Shown: positions 9,252-17,550, counted from the stretch's first letter. The stretch is DNA of 64,000 nt from JAIROC01 sp031553535 (GCA_031553535.1 JAVBLM010000019.1:186001-250000); one strand, 5' to 3'. Program-made: numbers and translations. The notes: a model not told the origin generated them from the letters alone.

Positions 9252-9333
9252 TGGGGGGAGGAGGATTCGAACCTCCGAAGGCTTCGCCAACAGATTTACA
9301 GTCTGCCCCATTTGACCGCTCTGGTATCCCCCC
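9252..9333 (-). tRNA. tRNA-Tyr (anticodon GTA)
   Basis: A class II tRNA with a long variable arm, 82 bases. The acceptor stem GGGGGGA/TCCCCCC pairs fully, the anticodon loop contains GTA, the variable arm GGCGAAGCC is visible, and the T-arm is GGAGG/CCTCC around TTCGAAT. It belongs to the same cluster and transcript as its neighbours. Confidence 0.97.
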
Positions 9334-9360
9334 ATTGAATACAATCATTCAAAGAACGTG

Positions 9361-9434
9361 AGCCACCAGAGGGATTCGAACCCCCGACCCGCTGATTACA
9401 AATCAGCCGCTCTGGCCAACTGAGCTACGGTGGC
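9361..9434 (-). tRNA. tRNA-Thr (anticodon TGT)
   Basis: The first tRNA of the cluster in the direction of transcription. Acceptor stem GCCACCG/TGGTGGC (one G-T pair), anticodon stem GCTGA/TCAGC with loop TTTGTAA giving TGT, and T-loop TTCGAAT. The cluster order Thr-Tyr-Gly-Thr-tuf matches the thrU-tyrU-glyT-thrT-tufB arrangement known from other bacteria. Confidence 0.97.
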
Positions 9435-9470
9435 GTTTCCGCTACAAAATTTTGTGTTTGAAACGGATTG

Positions 9471-9478
9471 CAAATGTA
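9471..9478 (-). promoter_or_regulatory. Promoter -7 box for the tRNA-tuf-secE-nusG-ribosomal operon
   Basis: On the minus strand the sequence TACATTTG matches the Bacteroidetes -7 consensus TAnnTTTG and lies 36 bases before the first tRNA. No TTTG is found at the usual 19-21 base distance upstream; one occurs at 15 bases. Confidence 0.65.
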
Positions 9479-9898
9479 CAACATTTTTTTATACAAATTA
9501 CCTTTTCTTATTTTTTTTTTATCCAACTTTATAATCATTTGTTTTTCAATTTATTTTATGATTAAAAGACTCCTCTTTAGATTGAAAACCATCATCTATA
9601 AATACAGAAAATACTATTCTCAACATATTATCAGAGAAGAAATACCCACCATGTAAACATTGAATTGCTCTTAAAGAAAGTATTTACTATAACCTTGTCT
9701 AAAGTGAAGACAAAAGGGATAGGTATTAATAAGGAATAGGTATTAATTATGTTGAACCGACAGACAAGATCGGTTTGCCATACTTCCATTAACGCTTCGT
9801 TATCTATGACGGCATTTTTGTTTCTGCCTTCTGCTTATTAGAATTAATACCTGTAACTTGTATAACTTCCTCTAACTTGCGTAATGTATAATTACAAA
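9479..9898. other. Intergenic region without a supported gene
   Basis: About 420 AT-rich bases between the tRNA promoter and the tail of the DUF6261 gene. It holds a short direct repeat (ATAGGTATTAAT twice, near 9719 and 9741) and a stretch near 9846-9888 with repeated AACTT motifs, similar in style to sequence at 19330-19365. A 62-codon hydrophobic frame on the plus strand begins inside the tRNA promoter and is not credible as a gene. Confidence 0.6.
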
Positions 9899-10648
9899 TT
9901 ATAAATTCGTAATTGAATCATTCTCCTCCCTGTTCTTTCTTGCGGCAACCCATCCCCTGCGTTGAACGATAAGGTATTTGTAATGTTCGATATGGATATT
10001 GTGTTCTTTGGCAAACGCAAGATAGGCAGCTTCTCCCTCCACGATCATCAAAACATCGATACATTTGATAAGAGTCCGGTAAGCGGCATCTATTTCCTTT
10101 CGGACGGTTTTCATCCTGAGGCCGGTTTTTCCCGTTGATTCGAGCGCACGCTCTTTTTTCAATTCCTCGAATTGCCCATTACAGGAATCCAGTTCTCTGA
10201 TCCAGTCTTCCAGGCCAATCCTTGACGCATCTGCGGCATATTCCCCATTGAGATCCTGTATCAGGTCATAAATGGCTATCGTTTCCTTGTCATACGGTTT
10301 CTCATAAATTTTTCCATAGGTATCGAGAAGTATCTGCAACCGGTTAGCAGCCTGAGCCACATCCTGATCGAAATGATAGCTATATGCTTCCACTAAGAGG
10401 GTTAAACCGCGGGCAAGACGATCCCGTGCAGCATCCATTTCCGCCAGCAATGGGGTAAATGAACTTTTGAAAATCAACTTGAGGCATTCATCTTCCTTCT
10501 CGTAACTGGGAAGATACAACTCCTGCAACGGCACATCGATTTTCAAGGCCAGGGCAGTATGCTCCCGAACTAAATTCAAAAATAGGGTTTGGAACTGGAA
10601 ATGTTCTTCGTTGTGAAGAGGAATCAAGTCTATGTTTTTGATTTTCAT
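9899..10648 (-). CDS. DUF6261 family protein of unknown function
   Basis: A 249-residue soluble protein, predicted almost wholly helical, without signal peptide or membrane segment. The opening MKIKNIDLIPLHNEEHFQFQTLFLNLV and the end YKYLIVQRRGWVAARKN resemble the DUF6261 proteins that I know from Bacteroidales, which are of this length; I place it there from memory with moderate confidence. No catalytic motif is evident. Its base composition is visibly richer in G and C than the tRNA/ribosomal genes beside it, and a 42-bp repeat array starts about 100 bases upstream of its start. Both suggest an accessory or transferred segment. Function unknown. Confidence 0.7.
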   Translation of the reverse strand: MKIKNIDLIPLHNEEHFQFQTLFLNLVREHTALALKIDVPLQELYLPSYEKEDECLKLIFKSSFTPLLAEMDAARDRLARGLTLLVEAYSYHFDQDVAQAANRLQILLDTYGKIYEKPYDKETIAIYDLIQDLNGEYAADASRIGLEDWIRELDSCNGQFEELKKERALESTGKTGLRMKTVRKEIDAAYRTLIKCIDVLMIVEGEAAYLAFAKEHNIHIEHYKYLIVQRRGWVAARKNREENDSITNL

Positions 10649-10742
10649 ACTAAATGTTTTTTATACTATTCATACTAAAAGGAGAAAAGTCAAAGGGGAA
10701 AAGGAGAAAAAAATTACCGGCAGGCGTTCAAACTTCATTATA

Positions 10743-10994
10743 TCCATCCTTCCGGCCGCCTGCCAACTTTGAGAAGTTGCCGGGTTCCTGTTTGAGATTG
10801 AAAACAACCTTCCAGGAGTTCCTGGATTCCTGTCTGGGTTTTCCAACAGGCTTTTCCGCACGTGGTATTCCCTGTTTGGACTTTCAAACAGGTTCCCAGG
10901 AGTTGCTGGATCCCTATTTGGAATTGAAAACGACCTTCCGGAAGCTCCTGGATCCTCGCCCGGAATTGAAAACCGGTTTTTAAGGCGTTTGAAG
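10743..10994. repeat. 42-bp tandem repeat array, locus 1
   Basis: About six diverged units with an exact 42-base step. The CCTG/CCTA anchors fall at 10787, 10829, 10871 and 10913, and GGAATTG recurs at 10920 and 10962. Units contain dyads such as TCCAGGA-GT-TCCTGGA and CCTGTTTG-N6-CAAACAGG. Frames on both strands stay open across it because 42 is a multiple of three; I see no evidence that it is translated. It lies directly upstream of the DUF6261 gene. Three other loci in the window share the period but not the unit sequence. Confidence 0.85.
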
Positions 10995-11111
10995 CCTTTC
11001 AGGAGGATTGGCAAAACACATTCCGGCCTTCTGGAGCGGTTGCCGGTAAATCCGACATGCCTTTCATGGCCGAAAACACGTTTGCCGGAGGCGGACAATA
11101 AGCGGTTGTAA

Positions 11112-11382
11112 AAGAAAAACCTCTTTCCATAAAAAAGAAAGAGGTTTTCCTGTAATAATTGTAATATCTTCATGATCCGGTTCCGGCAGTAACCGGCCAC
11201 TATCCGCCGGGAATGGCATTTTGTCCGGCTATATACAAGTAAAAAATCCCTGTAAGGAAAGAAATGAAGACCTTCCCCCATCCTTTTCTCAAAATTTAGA
11301 AGATGATGTTGCCTGTTTGCCGGTGTCATATAGGGTTCCATTTAAAATCTTTTCAAGATATATTAAATCACATGCATGATTT
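11112..11382 (-). ncRNA. Candidate structured small RNA (unassigned)
   Basis: Between a good -7 box (TATATTTG, 11389-11396 on the minus strand) and a strong hairpin terminator (11116-11148) lies about 270 bases. Its middle part (about 11180-11240) is much richer in G and C than the surroundings, with several CCGG/GCCGG segments able to pair. This layout fits an independently transcribed small RNA, and 6S RNA is one possibility by size. A 223-codon frame starts at 11341 on the same strand and would run through the hairpin into the repeat array, so an mRNA is the alternative. Confidence 0.35.
11116..11148 (-). terminator. Intrinsic terminator-like hairpin
   Basis: A perfect 12-bp stem (AAAACCTCTTTC at 11116-11127 with its complement at 11137-11148) and a 9-base loop. 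On the minus strand it is followed by TCTTTT, extending the T-rich arm, so it should stop transcription from the right. Confidence 0.6.
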
Positions 11383-11388
11383 TGCCTG

Positions 11389-11396
11389 CAAATATA
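11389..11396 (-). promoter_or_regulatory. Promoter -7 box (TATATTTG) for the candidate small RNA
   Basis: TATATTTG followed by CA on the minus strand matches the Bacteroidetes -7 element exactly. No annotated gene lies immediately downstream; the next features are the candidate RNA and its terminator. Confidence 0.45.
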
Positions 11397-12027
11397 CAAC
11401 TATTTTATTAGCTATATCATTTTTTTAAAATATTATTATTATTGTAAATACATGTTTCGCTATTTTGATCTATTGGGGAATGCGGCAAAGCAAAACACCT
11501 GTAAAAACAGTTGAAAAGAGATTGAAATGATTTGCTATCTTCTTATTGTTTTTTTATTGTTGCCCAGCTTTGTTTTTAGCCTTGTGCAAGAGAACATTCA
11601 TCTTTTTTCTGAACAGTTATTCTCTATAGTAAAACAAGCTAATTATAGTTCATTTAATTTGTTTATCCTCTATGTACATGCGATCTATAATATTGAAAAA
11701 GATCCGGGAAGATAAGAAAAAAATGCCATAACGCCACACAAAGAGAAAGAATTGTTTGTCTTTATTATAGAACTTGTCAAAAGCTGATGATGAAGTTTTT
11801 GAATAACGTTATAGCCATCAATTGACAGAAAACGTTTTTTGAGATTATTTCATGAAACAAAAATTCTTTAATGTAGTTATGAATGAATCAAATTCTTACA
11901 ATCAAAAAACATCGACAGATTTAAACAACTTCATAATCGAAAAAACTTATAAAGAGATATTCCGAGATATTGTTTTACTATTTTTATTATCTCTCATTTC
12001 TTTATTCAAACAAGAACACAAAAGTTG
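11397..12027. other. Intergenic region; MITE-end remnant near 11772
   Basis: AT-rich sequence with only short unlikely frames. At about 11772-11789 it carries GAACTTGTCAAAAGCTGA, a one-mismatch copy of the terminal repeat of the palindromic elements found at 23.3-24.1 kb. No matching right-hand end is evident nearby, so this is a solo remnant. Confidence 0.5.
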
Positions 12028-12035
12028 TAATTTTG
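12028..12035 (+). promoter_or_regulatory. Promoter -7 box (TAATTTTG) for the 12.1-14.3 kb operon
   Basis: TAATTTTG matches TAnnTTTG and lies 55 bases before the ATG at 12090. It also helps decide that start: the longer frame beginning at 11970 would start upstream of the promoter. Confidence 0.6.
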
Positions 12036-12089
12036 CAGCTTCACCATTATCTGTTGTATCTTGTATTATTTATCAAAGACTATTTATTT

Positions 12090-13112
12090 ATGAATATCTC
12101 CGGTCAATTGCATGATTTTTTTGCTTATGTGTTTCGTAGGACCGGAAAAGCATGCTGGATCCTGTTTAAACTCATGATACCCGTCTCTATTATTATTCGC
12201 ATTATCCAACAGACAGGATTGCTGACATATATCAGTGATGTATTACACCCAATCATGCGTATTGTCGGTCTTCCTGCCGAAACGGCAATAGTCTGGCTAA
12301 CGGCAATGGTTGTAAATATTTACGGGGGATTACTTTCTTTATTTTCGATATATCCTTCTTTAAGCGAACCCATGACTGTTGCCCAAATGACAGTGCTATT
12401 GACTATGATATTAATTGCACATACTTTTCCCATCGAACTGGGCATTTCTCAAAAAACAGGTATTCGTATTATTATTATGTTTATGATTCGTTTCGGACTG
12501 GGAATAGTGCTGGGTATCTTACTCTCCCGCATCTATTTATTCTTTAATCTCCTGCAGGAACCCGCACACATAACCCCTATTTTCACTACGAGTGGAACAT
12601 CATGGCCGGCATGGGCGTTGAACGAATTAAAAAATTACGGGATTATTATTGTTATCATCTTCTTATTAGTCGCATTTATTCATTTACTGGATGTAACAGG
12701 AATATTGAAAATTGTTAATAAAACGATGGAGCCTGTTTTGAAATGGCTGGGTATCAGTAGCGCGATGTTACCCCTCACTGTAGTTGGCCTGACACTGGGA
12801 ATCGCTTATGGAGGCGGACTGCTGGTTGAAGAAGGAAGGCAGAAAGGACTTAAAGCCAAAGAAATTTTTTATTCCATGACATTGATGGGACTATTCCACA
12901 GCATATTTGAAGATACATTGTTGATGCTTTCCATGGGCGGCCATTGGTCAGGAGTGATTGTATTCAGGGCAATTTTTGCTTTTGCATGTACCTATCTAAT
13001 TGTTCGTTGTACCCGGAATATTGACGAGAGACGATTTCTGAGAATATGTATGACAAAATCATACACAAAACAATACCTTAAAACCGAAACCTTCAAATCT
13101 ACATCCGGATGA
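12090..13112 (+). CDS. Nucleoside-recognition (Gate) domain membrane protein
   Basis: A polytopic membrane protein of 340 residues with about eight hydrophobic segments and two Gate-type halves (about residues 25-125 and 195-300), in the family that includes spore maturation proteins SpmA/SpmB and nucleoside transporter gates. The start at MNISGQLHDFFAYVFRRTGKACW is chosen because a -7 promoter box lies between it and the longer possible start. The block GLTLGIAYGGGLLVEEGRQKGLKAKEIFYSMTLMGLFHSIFEDTLL is the typical second gate. The transported molecule, if any, is unknown. The stop overlaps the next gene by ATGA, so the two are translationally coupled. Confidence 0.85.
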   Translation: MNISGQLHDFFAYVFRRTGKACWILFKLMIPVSIIIRIIQQTGLLTYISDVLHPIMRIVGLPAETAIVWLTAMVVNIYGGLLSLFSIYPSLSEPMTVAQMTVLLTMILIAHTFPIELGISQKTGIRIIIMFMIRFGLGIVLGILLSRIYLFFNLLQEPAHITPIFTTSGTSWPAWALNELKNYGIIIVIIFLLVAFIHLLDVTGILKIVNKTMEPVLKWLGISSAMLPLTVVGLTLGIAYGGGLLVEEGRQKGLKAKEIFYSMTLMGLFHSIFEDTLLMLSMGGHWSGVIVFRAIFAFACTYLIVRCTRNIDERRFLRICMTKSYTKQYLKTETFKSTSG

Positions 13113-13858
13113 AAGCCATGATTTTTGCAGCCGGTCTGGGCACACGTCTTAAACATTTAACTGAACATACTCCTAAAGCATTAATAAAAGTTGGGGGAAT
13201 AACACTTCTGGAACGAGTTATTAATAAATTAAAAGATGCCGGTGTTGAGGAGATTATCATCAACACACACCATTTCTCCGAACAGATTATCGATTTTATC
13301 AAGGAATATGATTTTGGAATAGAAATTTGTTTTTCCATTGAGAACGAAAAACTACTGGATACCGGAGGAGGATTGAAAAAGGCATCCTGGTTTTTCAATG
13401 ACAATAAACCCTTTATTATTCATAACGTAGATGTTATCAGTGATATCAATATACAGGAGATGTATGAATTTCATTGCCGGGAGAATGTAATAGCGACCCT
13501 TGCCGTTCGAAACCGGATCACACAACGTTATTTCTTATTCGATGAAAAGAATTATTTATGCGGCAGAGAGAATATAAAGACGAATGAATGTATCATGGTA
13601 GCCAATATTCCACCCAACACAAAAATACATCGTTTGGCCTTTAGTGGAATACATGTCGTCTCTCCTCAAATTTTCGAGTTAATGCCGGAGGAAGATATTT
13701 TTTCCATCGTAGATATATACCTGAAAGCTCATGCTAGGATATTGGGCTACCCGCATGATTACGGCATGTGGATGGATATGGGAAAGATTGAAGATATTGA
13801 CGCTTACCGGGAAATAATAGAAAATGAAGAACGCAATAAACAAAATATTTCATCATGA
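13109..13858 (+). CDS. Sugar-1-phosphate nucleotidyltransferase, MurNAc-1-P uridylyltransferase-like
   Basis: A 249-residue nucleotidyltransferase that joins a nucleotide to a sugar-1-phosphate. The N-terminal GlmU/RmlA-type signature AAGLGTRLKHLTEHTPKALIKVGG (residues 7-30) binds the NTP, and HNVDVISD (about 109-116) supplies a metal-binding Asp. There is no C-terminal acyltransferase domain, as in MurU, the enzyme of the cell-wall sugar salvage route; the MurU assignment is by overall likeness and size, so another NDP-sugar is possible. It overlaps the genes on both sides by 4 bases (ATGA). Confidence 0.85.
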   Translation: MKAMIFAAGLGTRLKHLTEHTPKALIKVGGITLLERVINKLKDAGVEEIIINTHHFSEQIIDFIKEYDFGIEICFSIENEKLLDTGGGLKKASWFFNDNKPFIIHNVDVISDINIQEMYEFHCRENVIATLAVRNRITQRYFLFDEKNYLCGRENIKTNECIMVANIPPNTKIHRLAFSGIHVVSPQIFELMPEEDIFSIVDIYLKAHARILGYPHDYGMWMDMGKIEDIDAYREIIENEERNKQNISS

Positions 13859-14277
13859 ACAATCAATTATTAAGGGACAAAGAAATATATCCTGACAATA
13901 AAATTTTAGAATTAACACTTGGAGATATCTACCCTGTTTATAATAATTTTACAAATATCATAACAGATGATAAATATAATTTAGAGCTTCAGTGGAATTA
14001 TTATAATGATGGAAAAGCCTGGCTGTGCAAAGTGGTCTATAAAAAAAAGACGGTCTTTTGGTTATCTATATGGGCAGGGTATTTTAAAACCAGTTTCTTT
14101 TTTACACAAAAGAATGACAGTGGTATAAAAGACTTAAACATTGATGAATCTATAAAAGAATCTTATTATTCGAACAAGGCAATAGGAAAATTAAAACCCT
14201 TGATATTAGACATAAATACATCCGGTCAATTACATGATGTATTGGAGATTATCAATTATAAAAAGAACTTAAAGTAA
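13855..14277 (+). CDS. DUF3788 family protein
   Basis: A 140-residue cytosolic protein matching DUF3788: LRDKEIYPDNKILELTLGDIYPVYN at the start, then WNYYNDGKAWLCKVVYKKKTVFWLSIWAGYFKTSFFF, the most conserved stretch. Function unknown; the fold resembles small proteins of the YdhG/DUF1801 kind by general impression only. It is the last gene of a three-gene operon, starting in the ATGA overlap with the nucleotidyltransferase gene. Confidence 0.88.
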   Translation: MNNQLLRDKEIYPDNKILELTLGDIYPVYNNFTNIITDDKYNLELQWNYYNDGKAWLCKVVYKKKTVFWLSIWAGYFKTSFFFTQKNDSGIKDLNIDESIKESYYSNKAIGKLKPLILDINTSGQLHDVLEIINYKKNLK

Positions 14278-14362
14278 TGATGATTATAAGTTTGCAAGTT
14301 GACAAGTTTATCTTTCTCTATTCCCTAATTGACGAATCAGCTAATTGGCTTAATAACTTACT

Positions 14363-14770
14363 TTAATCATCATCATTTAAGGAAAGAAAATCCTTCAGGT
14401 ATTCTATCTGCCTTCTATCCCGTTTGGTAGGTCTGCCAAGACCATGATCTCGTTTTTCGGTTTGTTGGGCTATCAACTTTACCCGTTCGTACTCTTCTTC
14501 GGAAGTAAGATCCAAATAATATTCGGGAACAGATTTTGCAGGAATCCGGTTTTTAGGATAGTCGATTACTTTAATTGTTTTCTGCAATTGCCCTATACGA
14601 ACTTGTATTTCATCGTCGATTTTTATTTCCCGGGAGGGTTTACAATTGACATTATTAATTTTAACTTTCCCTGCAATGCAAGCATCATTGGCTATGGTTC
14701 TGGTTTTAAATAAACGTACCATCCACAACCATTTGTCTATCCTGACTTTTGTATTATCTTGTGAAGGCAT
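14363..14770 (-). CDS. hslR: S4-domain RNA-binding heat-shock protein Hsp15 (HslR)
   Basis: A 135-residue protein with an S4 RNA-binding domain at residues 8-70 (KVRIDKWLWMVRLFKTRTIANDACIAGKVKINN) and the basic tail GLGRPTKRDRRQIEYLKDF typical of Hsp15. In E. coli Hsp15 rescues stalled 50S subunits that carry a nascent chain. Its start overlaps the end of the DUF4159 gene by 17 bases, so both belong to one transcript with the RNase E/G gene. Confidence 0.92.
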   Translation of the reverse strand: MPSQDNTKVRIDKWLWMVRLFKTRTIANDACIAGKVKINNVNCKPSREIKIDDEIQVRIGQLQKTIKVIDYPKNRIPAKSVPEYYLDLTSEEEYERVKLIAQQTEKRDHGLGRPTKRDRRQIEYLKDFLSLNDDD

Positions 14771-15398
14771 ACTGAATTATGTTAGCACCCATTTGAAGCG
14801 CTTTGGCACGTATCTCTTCACTATCCAGATGTACCGCATAATCTTCCCAGCCATCGCCCAAATCACTTTCGTAGGAATAGAAACAAACCAACCTGCCCTC
14901 ATAAATCAATCCAAATCCCTGAGGGGATTTATTATCATGTTCATGAATTTTAGGCAATCCGTTTGGAAAATTATATTTCTGATTATAGATAGGATGATTC
15001 TTTGGCAATTCTACAAAATCCAGCTCCGGAAACACTCTTTTCATTTGGGAACGAATAAATTTATCCAATCCATAATTGTCATCAATGTGTAAGAAGCCCC
15101 CTGATATAAGATATGTACGCAGGTTTCGGCATTCTTCATCAGAAAAGACCACATTCCCGTGCCCTGTAAGATGAATAAGTGGATAATTGAAAATATCTTT
15201 GCTTCCAACTTCTACTGTTGCCGGTTCAGATAATGTCATTCCCAAATTCTTATTACAGAATTTCACCAAATTAGGTAAAGACGTTGGATTGGCATACCAG
15301 TCTCCCCCACCGCGATATTTCACTAATGCAATTTGTTGTCCATAGCCTATAGCTACGCTAAAGAATAACAATAAAAAACAAACAGTTTTCAGGCGCAT
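14754..15398 (-). CDS. DUF4159 domain protein, secreted
   Basis: 214 residues with an N-terminal signal peptide (cleavage likely after GYGQ, about residue 21) and a single DUF4159 domain (ALVKYRGGGDWYANPTSLPNLVKFCN ... HLTGHGNVVFSDEECRNLRTYLISGGFLHIDDNYG). The domain has the look of a glutamine-amidotransferase-like fold; biochemical function is not known. It begins with a TAATG overlap with the RNase E/G stop and overlaps hslR at its end. Confidence 0.88.
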   Translation of the reverse strand: MRLKTVCFLLLFFSVAIGYGQQIALVKYRGGGDWYANPTSLPNLVKFCNKNLGMTLSEPATVEVGSKDIFNYPLIHLTGHGNVVFSDEECRNLRTYLISGGFLHIDDNYGLDKFIRSQMKRVFPELDFVELPKNHPIYNQKYNFPNGLPKIHEHDNKSPQGFGLIYEGRLVCFYSYESDLGDGWEDYAVHLDSEEIRAKALQMGANIIQYAFTR

Positions 15399-16966
15399 TA
15401 ATTGGTATTTTTTTCGTTAGGAGTCCAAAAGTTTATTTCCCCTAGCTTTTTACTATAAAACCGATACTCTAATAGTTGGAACGAATTCCTGGCTTGCAAT
15501 TTGATCCAGCATTTGTATTTAATCATCCACTTTATACGATAAAAATGTTTGATTAGATATGAATATAAGAATGGATGTAATGCAAGTGTAAGATTTTTCT
15601 CTTTTTGGGTCTTTACCAATAACTGCAAACTATTGCTGATATCATCGATAATTAAGATAGGAGGACGAACCATCCCCGTACCATTGCAGGAAGGACACAT
15701 TTCCCTGACATCAATACTTACTTCCGGACGAACTCTTTGCCGGGTGATCTGCACCAAGCCGAATTTATTCGGGGGTAGAATTGTATGCCTCGCTTTGTCT
15801 TTTTGCATTTCCGTAGCAATGCGATTATATAACTCCCTGCGATGTGCGGCTTCATGCATATCAATAAAGTCGATGACAATAATTCCTCCCATATCTCTCA
15901 ATCGCAATTGACGGGCAATCTCACCGGCAGCACGCATATTCACTTCCAATGCATTGGTCTCTTGCGTTTTGTCGGAATTAACACGATGTCCGCTATTAAC
16001 ATCTATTACATGCAATGCCTCTGTATGCTCAATAACGATATATACACCTCCTTTGATAGAAACACTTTTTCCAAAAGAGCCTTTTATTTGTTTATCAATT
16101 TCATAATGCTCGAAAAGAGGAGTTTTTCCTTTATATAGTTTTACAATATCAACCTTGTCCGGAGCTATTTGCTGAAGATAAGACCGCATTTCCGGATAGT
16201 AAGAGTTATTCACATAGATGGCATCGAAAGTATCATTGAGAATATCCCGAAGCAAAGCAGATACTTTATCCAATTCGCTAATTACTTTCTTAGGAAATTT
16301 ATTACCACTTATATTGGCAACTATTTCTTTCCATTTATCAAGCAATGCCCTCATGTCGGCATGCAAAACATCAATACTCTGATCTTTAGCCACAGTACGT
16401 ATAATGATGCCCATATTCTTGGGTTTAATACTCAACATTGCTTTACGTAAGCGGATTCTTTCATCTGAGTTAGTGATTTTCTGTGAAACCATCACTTTAT
16501 CTGTAAAAGGCACCAAGACAACATATCGTCCGGCAAGGGCAATTTCTCCAGTCAGGCGCGGCCCTTTAGTGGATATTGCTTCTTTTGCTATCTGGACTAA
16601 TATTAATTGATTAATAGAAAGTACATCCTTTATTTTTCCATTTTTAGGAATAGGATCATCCAACTTCACATCCGATAGAGACGGACTTTTTATATTTCCT
16701 GATAAACAATCTTTCACATATTTATTAAAGGCAAGAATATTGCTTCCTAAATCCAAATAATGCAGAAAGGCATCTTTTTCATGACCAATATCTATAAAAG
16801 CAGCATTTAATCCCGGAATGATTTTTTTTACACGACCAATAAAAATATCCCCTACATGGAAATTATCAGAGGTTTTCTCACCATGTAACTCTACCAAAAC
16901 TCTATCTTCCAGTAGTGCTATCTTTACTTCATTTTCATGTGTATCTATGTATAATTCTTTTCGCAC
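15398..16966 (-). CDS. rng: Ribonuclease E/G family protein
   Basis: Single-strand endoribonuclease of RNA processing and decay, 522 residues. It has an S1-like domain (about 38-130, interrupted by a lineage-type insertion at 80-117). The catalytic core has the metal-binding Asp residues at 322 (HVIDVNSG) and 366 (IIVIDFIDM), and the Zn-link is CPSC at 424-427. There is no long disordered scaffold tail as in E. coli RNase E, so it is closer to RNase G. It starts an operon rng-DUF4159-hslR. A strong terminator separates it from the upstream HU gene. Confidence 0.95.
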   Translation of the reverse strand: MRKELYIDTHENEVKIALLEDRVLVELHGEKTSDNFHVGDIFIGRVKKIIPGLNAAFIDIGHEKDAFLHYLDLGSNILAFNKYVKDCLSGNIKSPSLSDVKLDDPIPKNGKIKDVLSINQLILVQIAKEAISTKGPRLTGEIALAGRYVVLVPFTDKVMVSQKITNSDERIRLRKAMLSIKPKNMGIIIRTVAKDQSIDVLHADMRALLDKWKEIVANISGNKFPKKVISELDKVSALLRDILNDTFDAIYVNNSYYPEMRSYLQQIAPDKVDIVKLYKGKTPLFEHYEIDKQIKGSFGKSVSIKGGVYIVIEHTEALHVIDVNSGHRVNSDKTQETNALEVNMRAAGEIARQLRLRDMGGIIVIDFIDMHEAAHRRELYNRIATEMQKDKARHTILPPNKFGLVQITRQRVRPEVSIDVREMCPSCNGTGMVRPPILIIDDISNSLQLLVKTQKEKNLTLALHPFLYSYLIKHFYRIKWMIKYKCWIKLQARNSFQLLEYRFYSKKLGEINFWTPNEKNTN

Positions 16967-17005
16967 AAGCTTTCTTTAATTATTCTTTACAAAATAATAT
17001 ATACA

Positions 17006-17051
17006 CAAAAAACTAAATCACATATTATTTACAATATGCGATTTAGTTTTT
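17006..17051 (-). terminator. Intrinsic terminator downstream of the HU / small basic protein genes
   Basis: A long, nearly perfect inverted repeat (AAAACTAAATC at about 17007-17019 and its complement at about 17039-17051, with CATAT/ATATG inside) with runs of A on the left and T on the right. On the minus strand it ends in TTTTTT, and the symmetric runs could let it act from both sides. Confidence 0.8.
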
Positions 17052-17073
17052 ATAATTGTAATTTCACAAAAGG

Positions 17074-17163
17074 TTATTTCTTTTTATGCCTATTTTTACG
17101 CAAGCGTTTTTTCCTTTTGTGAGTTGCCATCTTATGTCTTTTCCTTTTTTTTCCACTTGGCAT
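17074..17163 (-). CDS. 29-residue basic ribosomal-type protein (AURKAIP1/COX24 domain, mS38-like)
   Basis: A tiny gene whose product reads MPSGKKRKRHKMATHKRKK followed by RLRKNRHKKK: 17 of 29 residues are Lys or Arg. It matches the short AURKAIP1/COX24-domain proteins of Bacteroidetes, which are relatives of the mitochondrial ribosomal protein mS38 and probably bind rRNA. It lies 15 bases downstream of the HU gene and is followed by a strong terminator. It is too short for usual gene-finding cut-offs; the family recognition is from memory. Confidence 0.82.
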   Translation of the reverse strand: MPSGKKRKRHKMATHKRKKRLRKNRHKKK

Positions 17164-17178
17164 AATCTTATACTTTTA

Positions 17179-17463
17179 CTATTTTACTTTTGTTTTAATC
17201 GTAGTTGAAAAAGATTTTGCAGGTTTAAATGCTGGGATTTTATGAGCCGGAATAACGATAGTCGTATTTTTTGAAATATTTCTACCTGTTTTTTTAGCTC
17301 TTTCTTTAATAATGAAACTACCAAAACCCCTTAAATATACATTTTCCTTTTTTAATAAAGAATTCTTTACAGTTGTCATGAATGTTTCAACTACAACTTG
17401 AACTGCTGCTTTGTCAACTCCTGTTTTGTTGGCTATTTCTGCCACTAAATCTGCTTTTGTCAT
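17179..17463 (-). CDS. HU family DNA-binding protein
   Basis: Nucleoid protein that bends DNA; 94 residues. It starts MTKADLVAEIANKTGVDKAAVQVVVETFMTTVKNSL and contains the conserved arm region VYLRGFGSFIIKERAKKTGRNISKNTTIVIPAHKIPAFKPAK. Typical length for HU-beta. A -7 promoter box lies 80 bases upstream, and the mS38-like mini-gene follows after 15 bases. Confidence 0.96.
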   Translation of the reverse strand: MTKADLVAEIANKTGVDKAAVQVVVETFMTTVKNSLLKKENVYLRGFGSFIIKERAKKTGRNISKNTTIVIPAHKIPAFKPAKSFSTTIKTKVK

Positions 17464-17542
17464 ATCTCAATTACTTTTTTTGATAAATAATTAATAAATT
17501 CATTTTGATAACTTCCTAAACATTAGGTATCATTTAAAGATG

Positions 17543-17550
17543 CAAATGTA
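17543..17550 (-). promoter_or_regulatory. Promoter -7 box (TACATTTG) for the HU gene
   Basis: On the minus strand TACATTTG matches TAnnTTTG, identical to the box in front of the tRNA-tuf operon. Confidence 0.6.

Noticed and set aside
9468..9656. 62-codon hydrophobic frame on the plus strand as a small membrane protein
   Set aside because: It begins inside the tRNA-operon promoter, is low-complexity AT-rich, and has no promoter box or recognisable homology.
10670..11341. 223-codon minus-strand frame as a protein gene
   Set aside because: It crosses a strong hairpin terminator and then the 42-bp array, where an open frame is expected from the period. No family resemblance; kept only as an alternative to the small-RNA model.
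15549..16610. Several plus-strand frames opposite the RNase E/G gene
   Set aside because: All are antisense shadows of a well-supported 522-residue enzyme with intact catalytic motifs.
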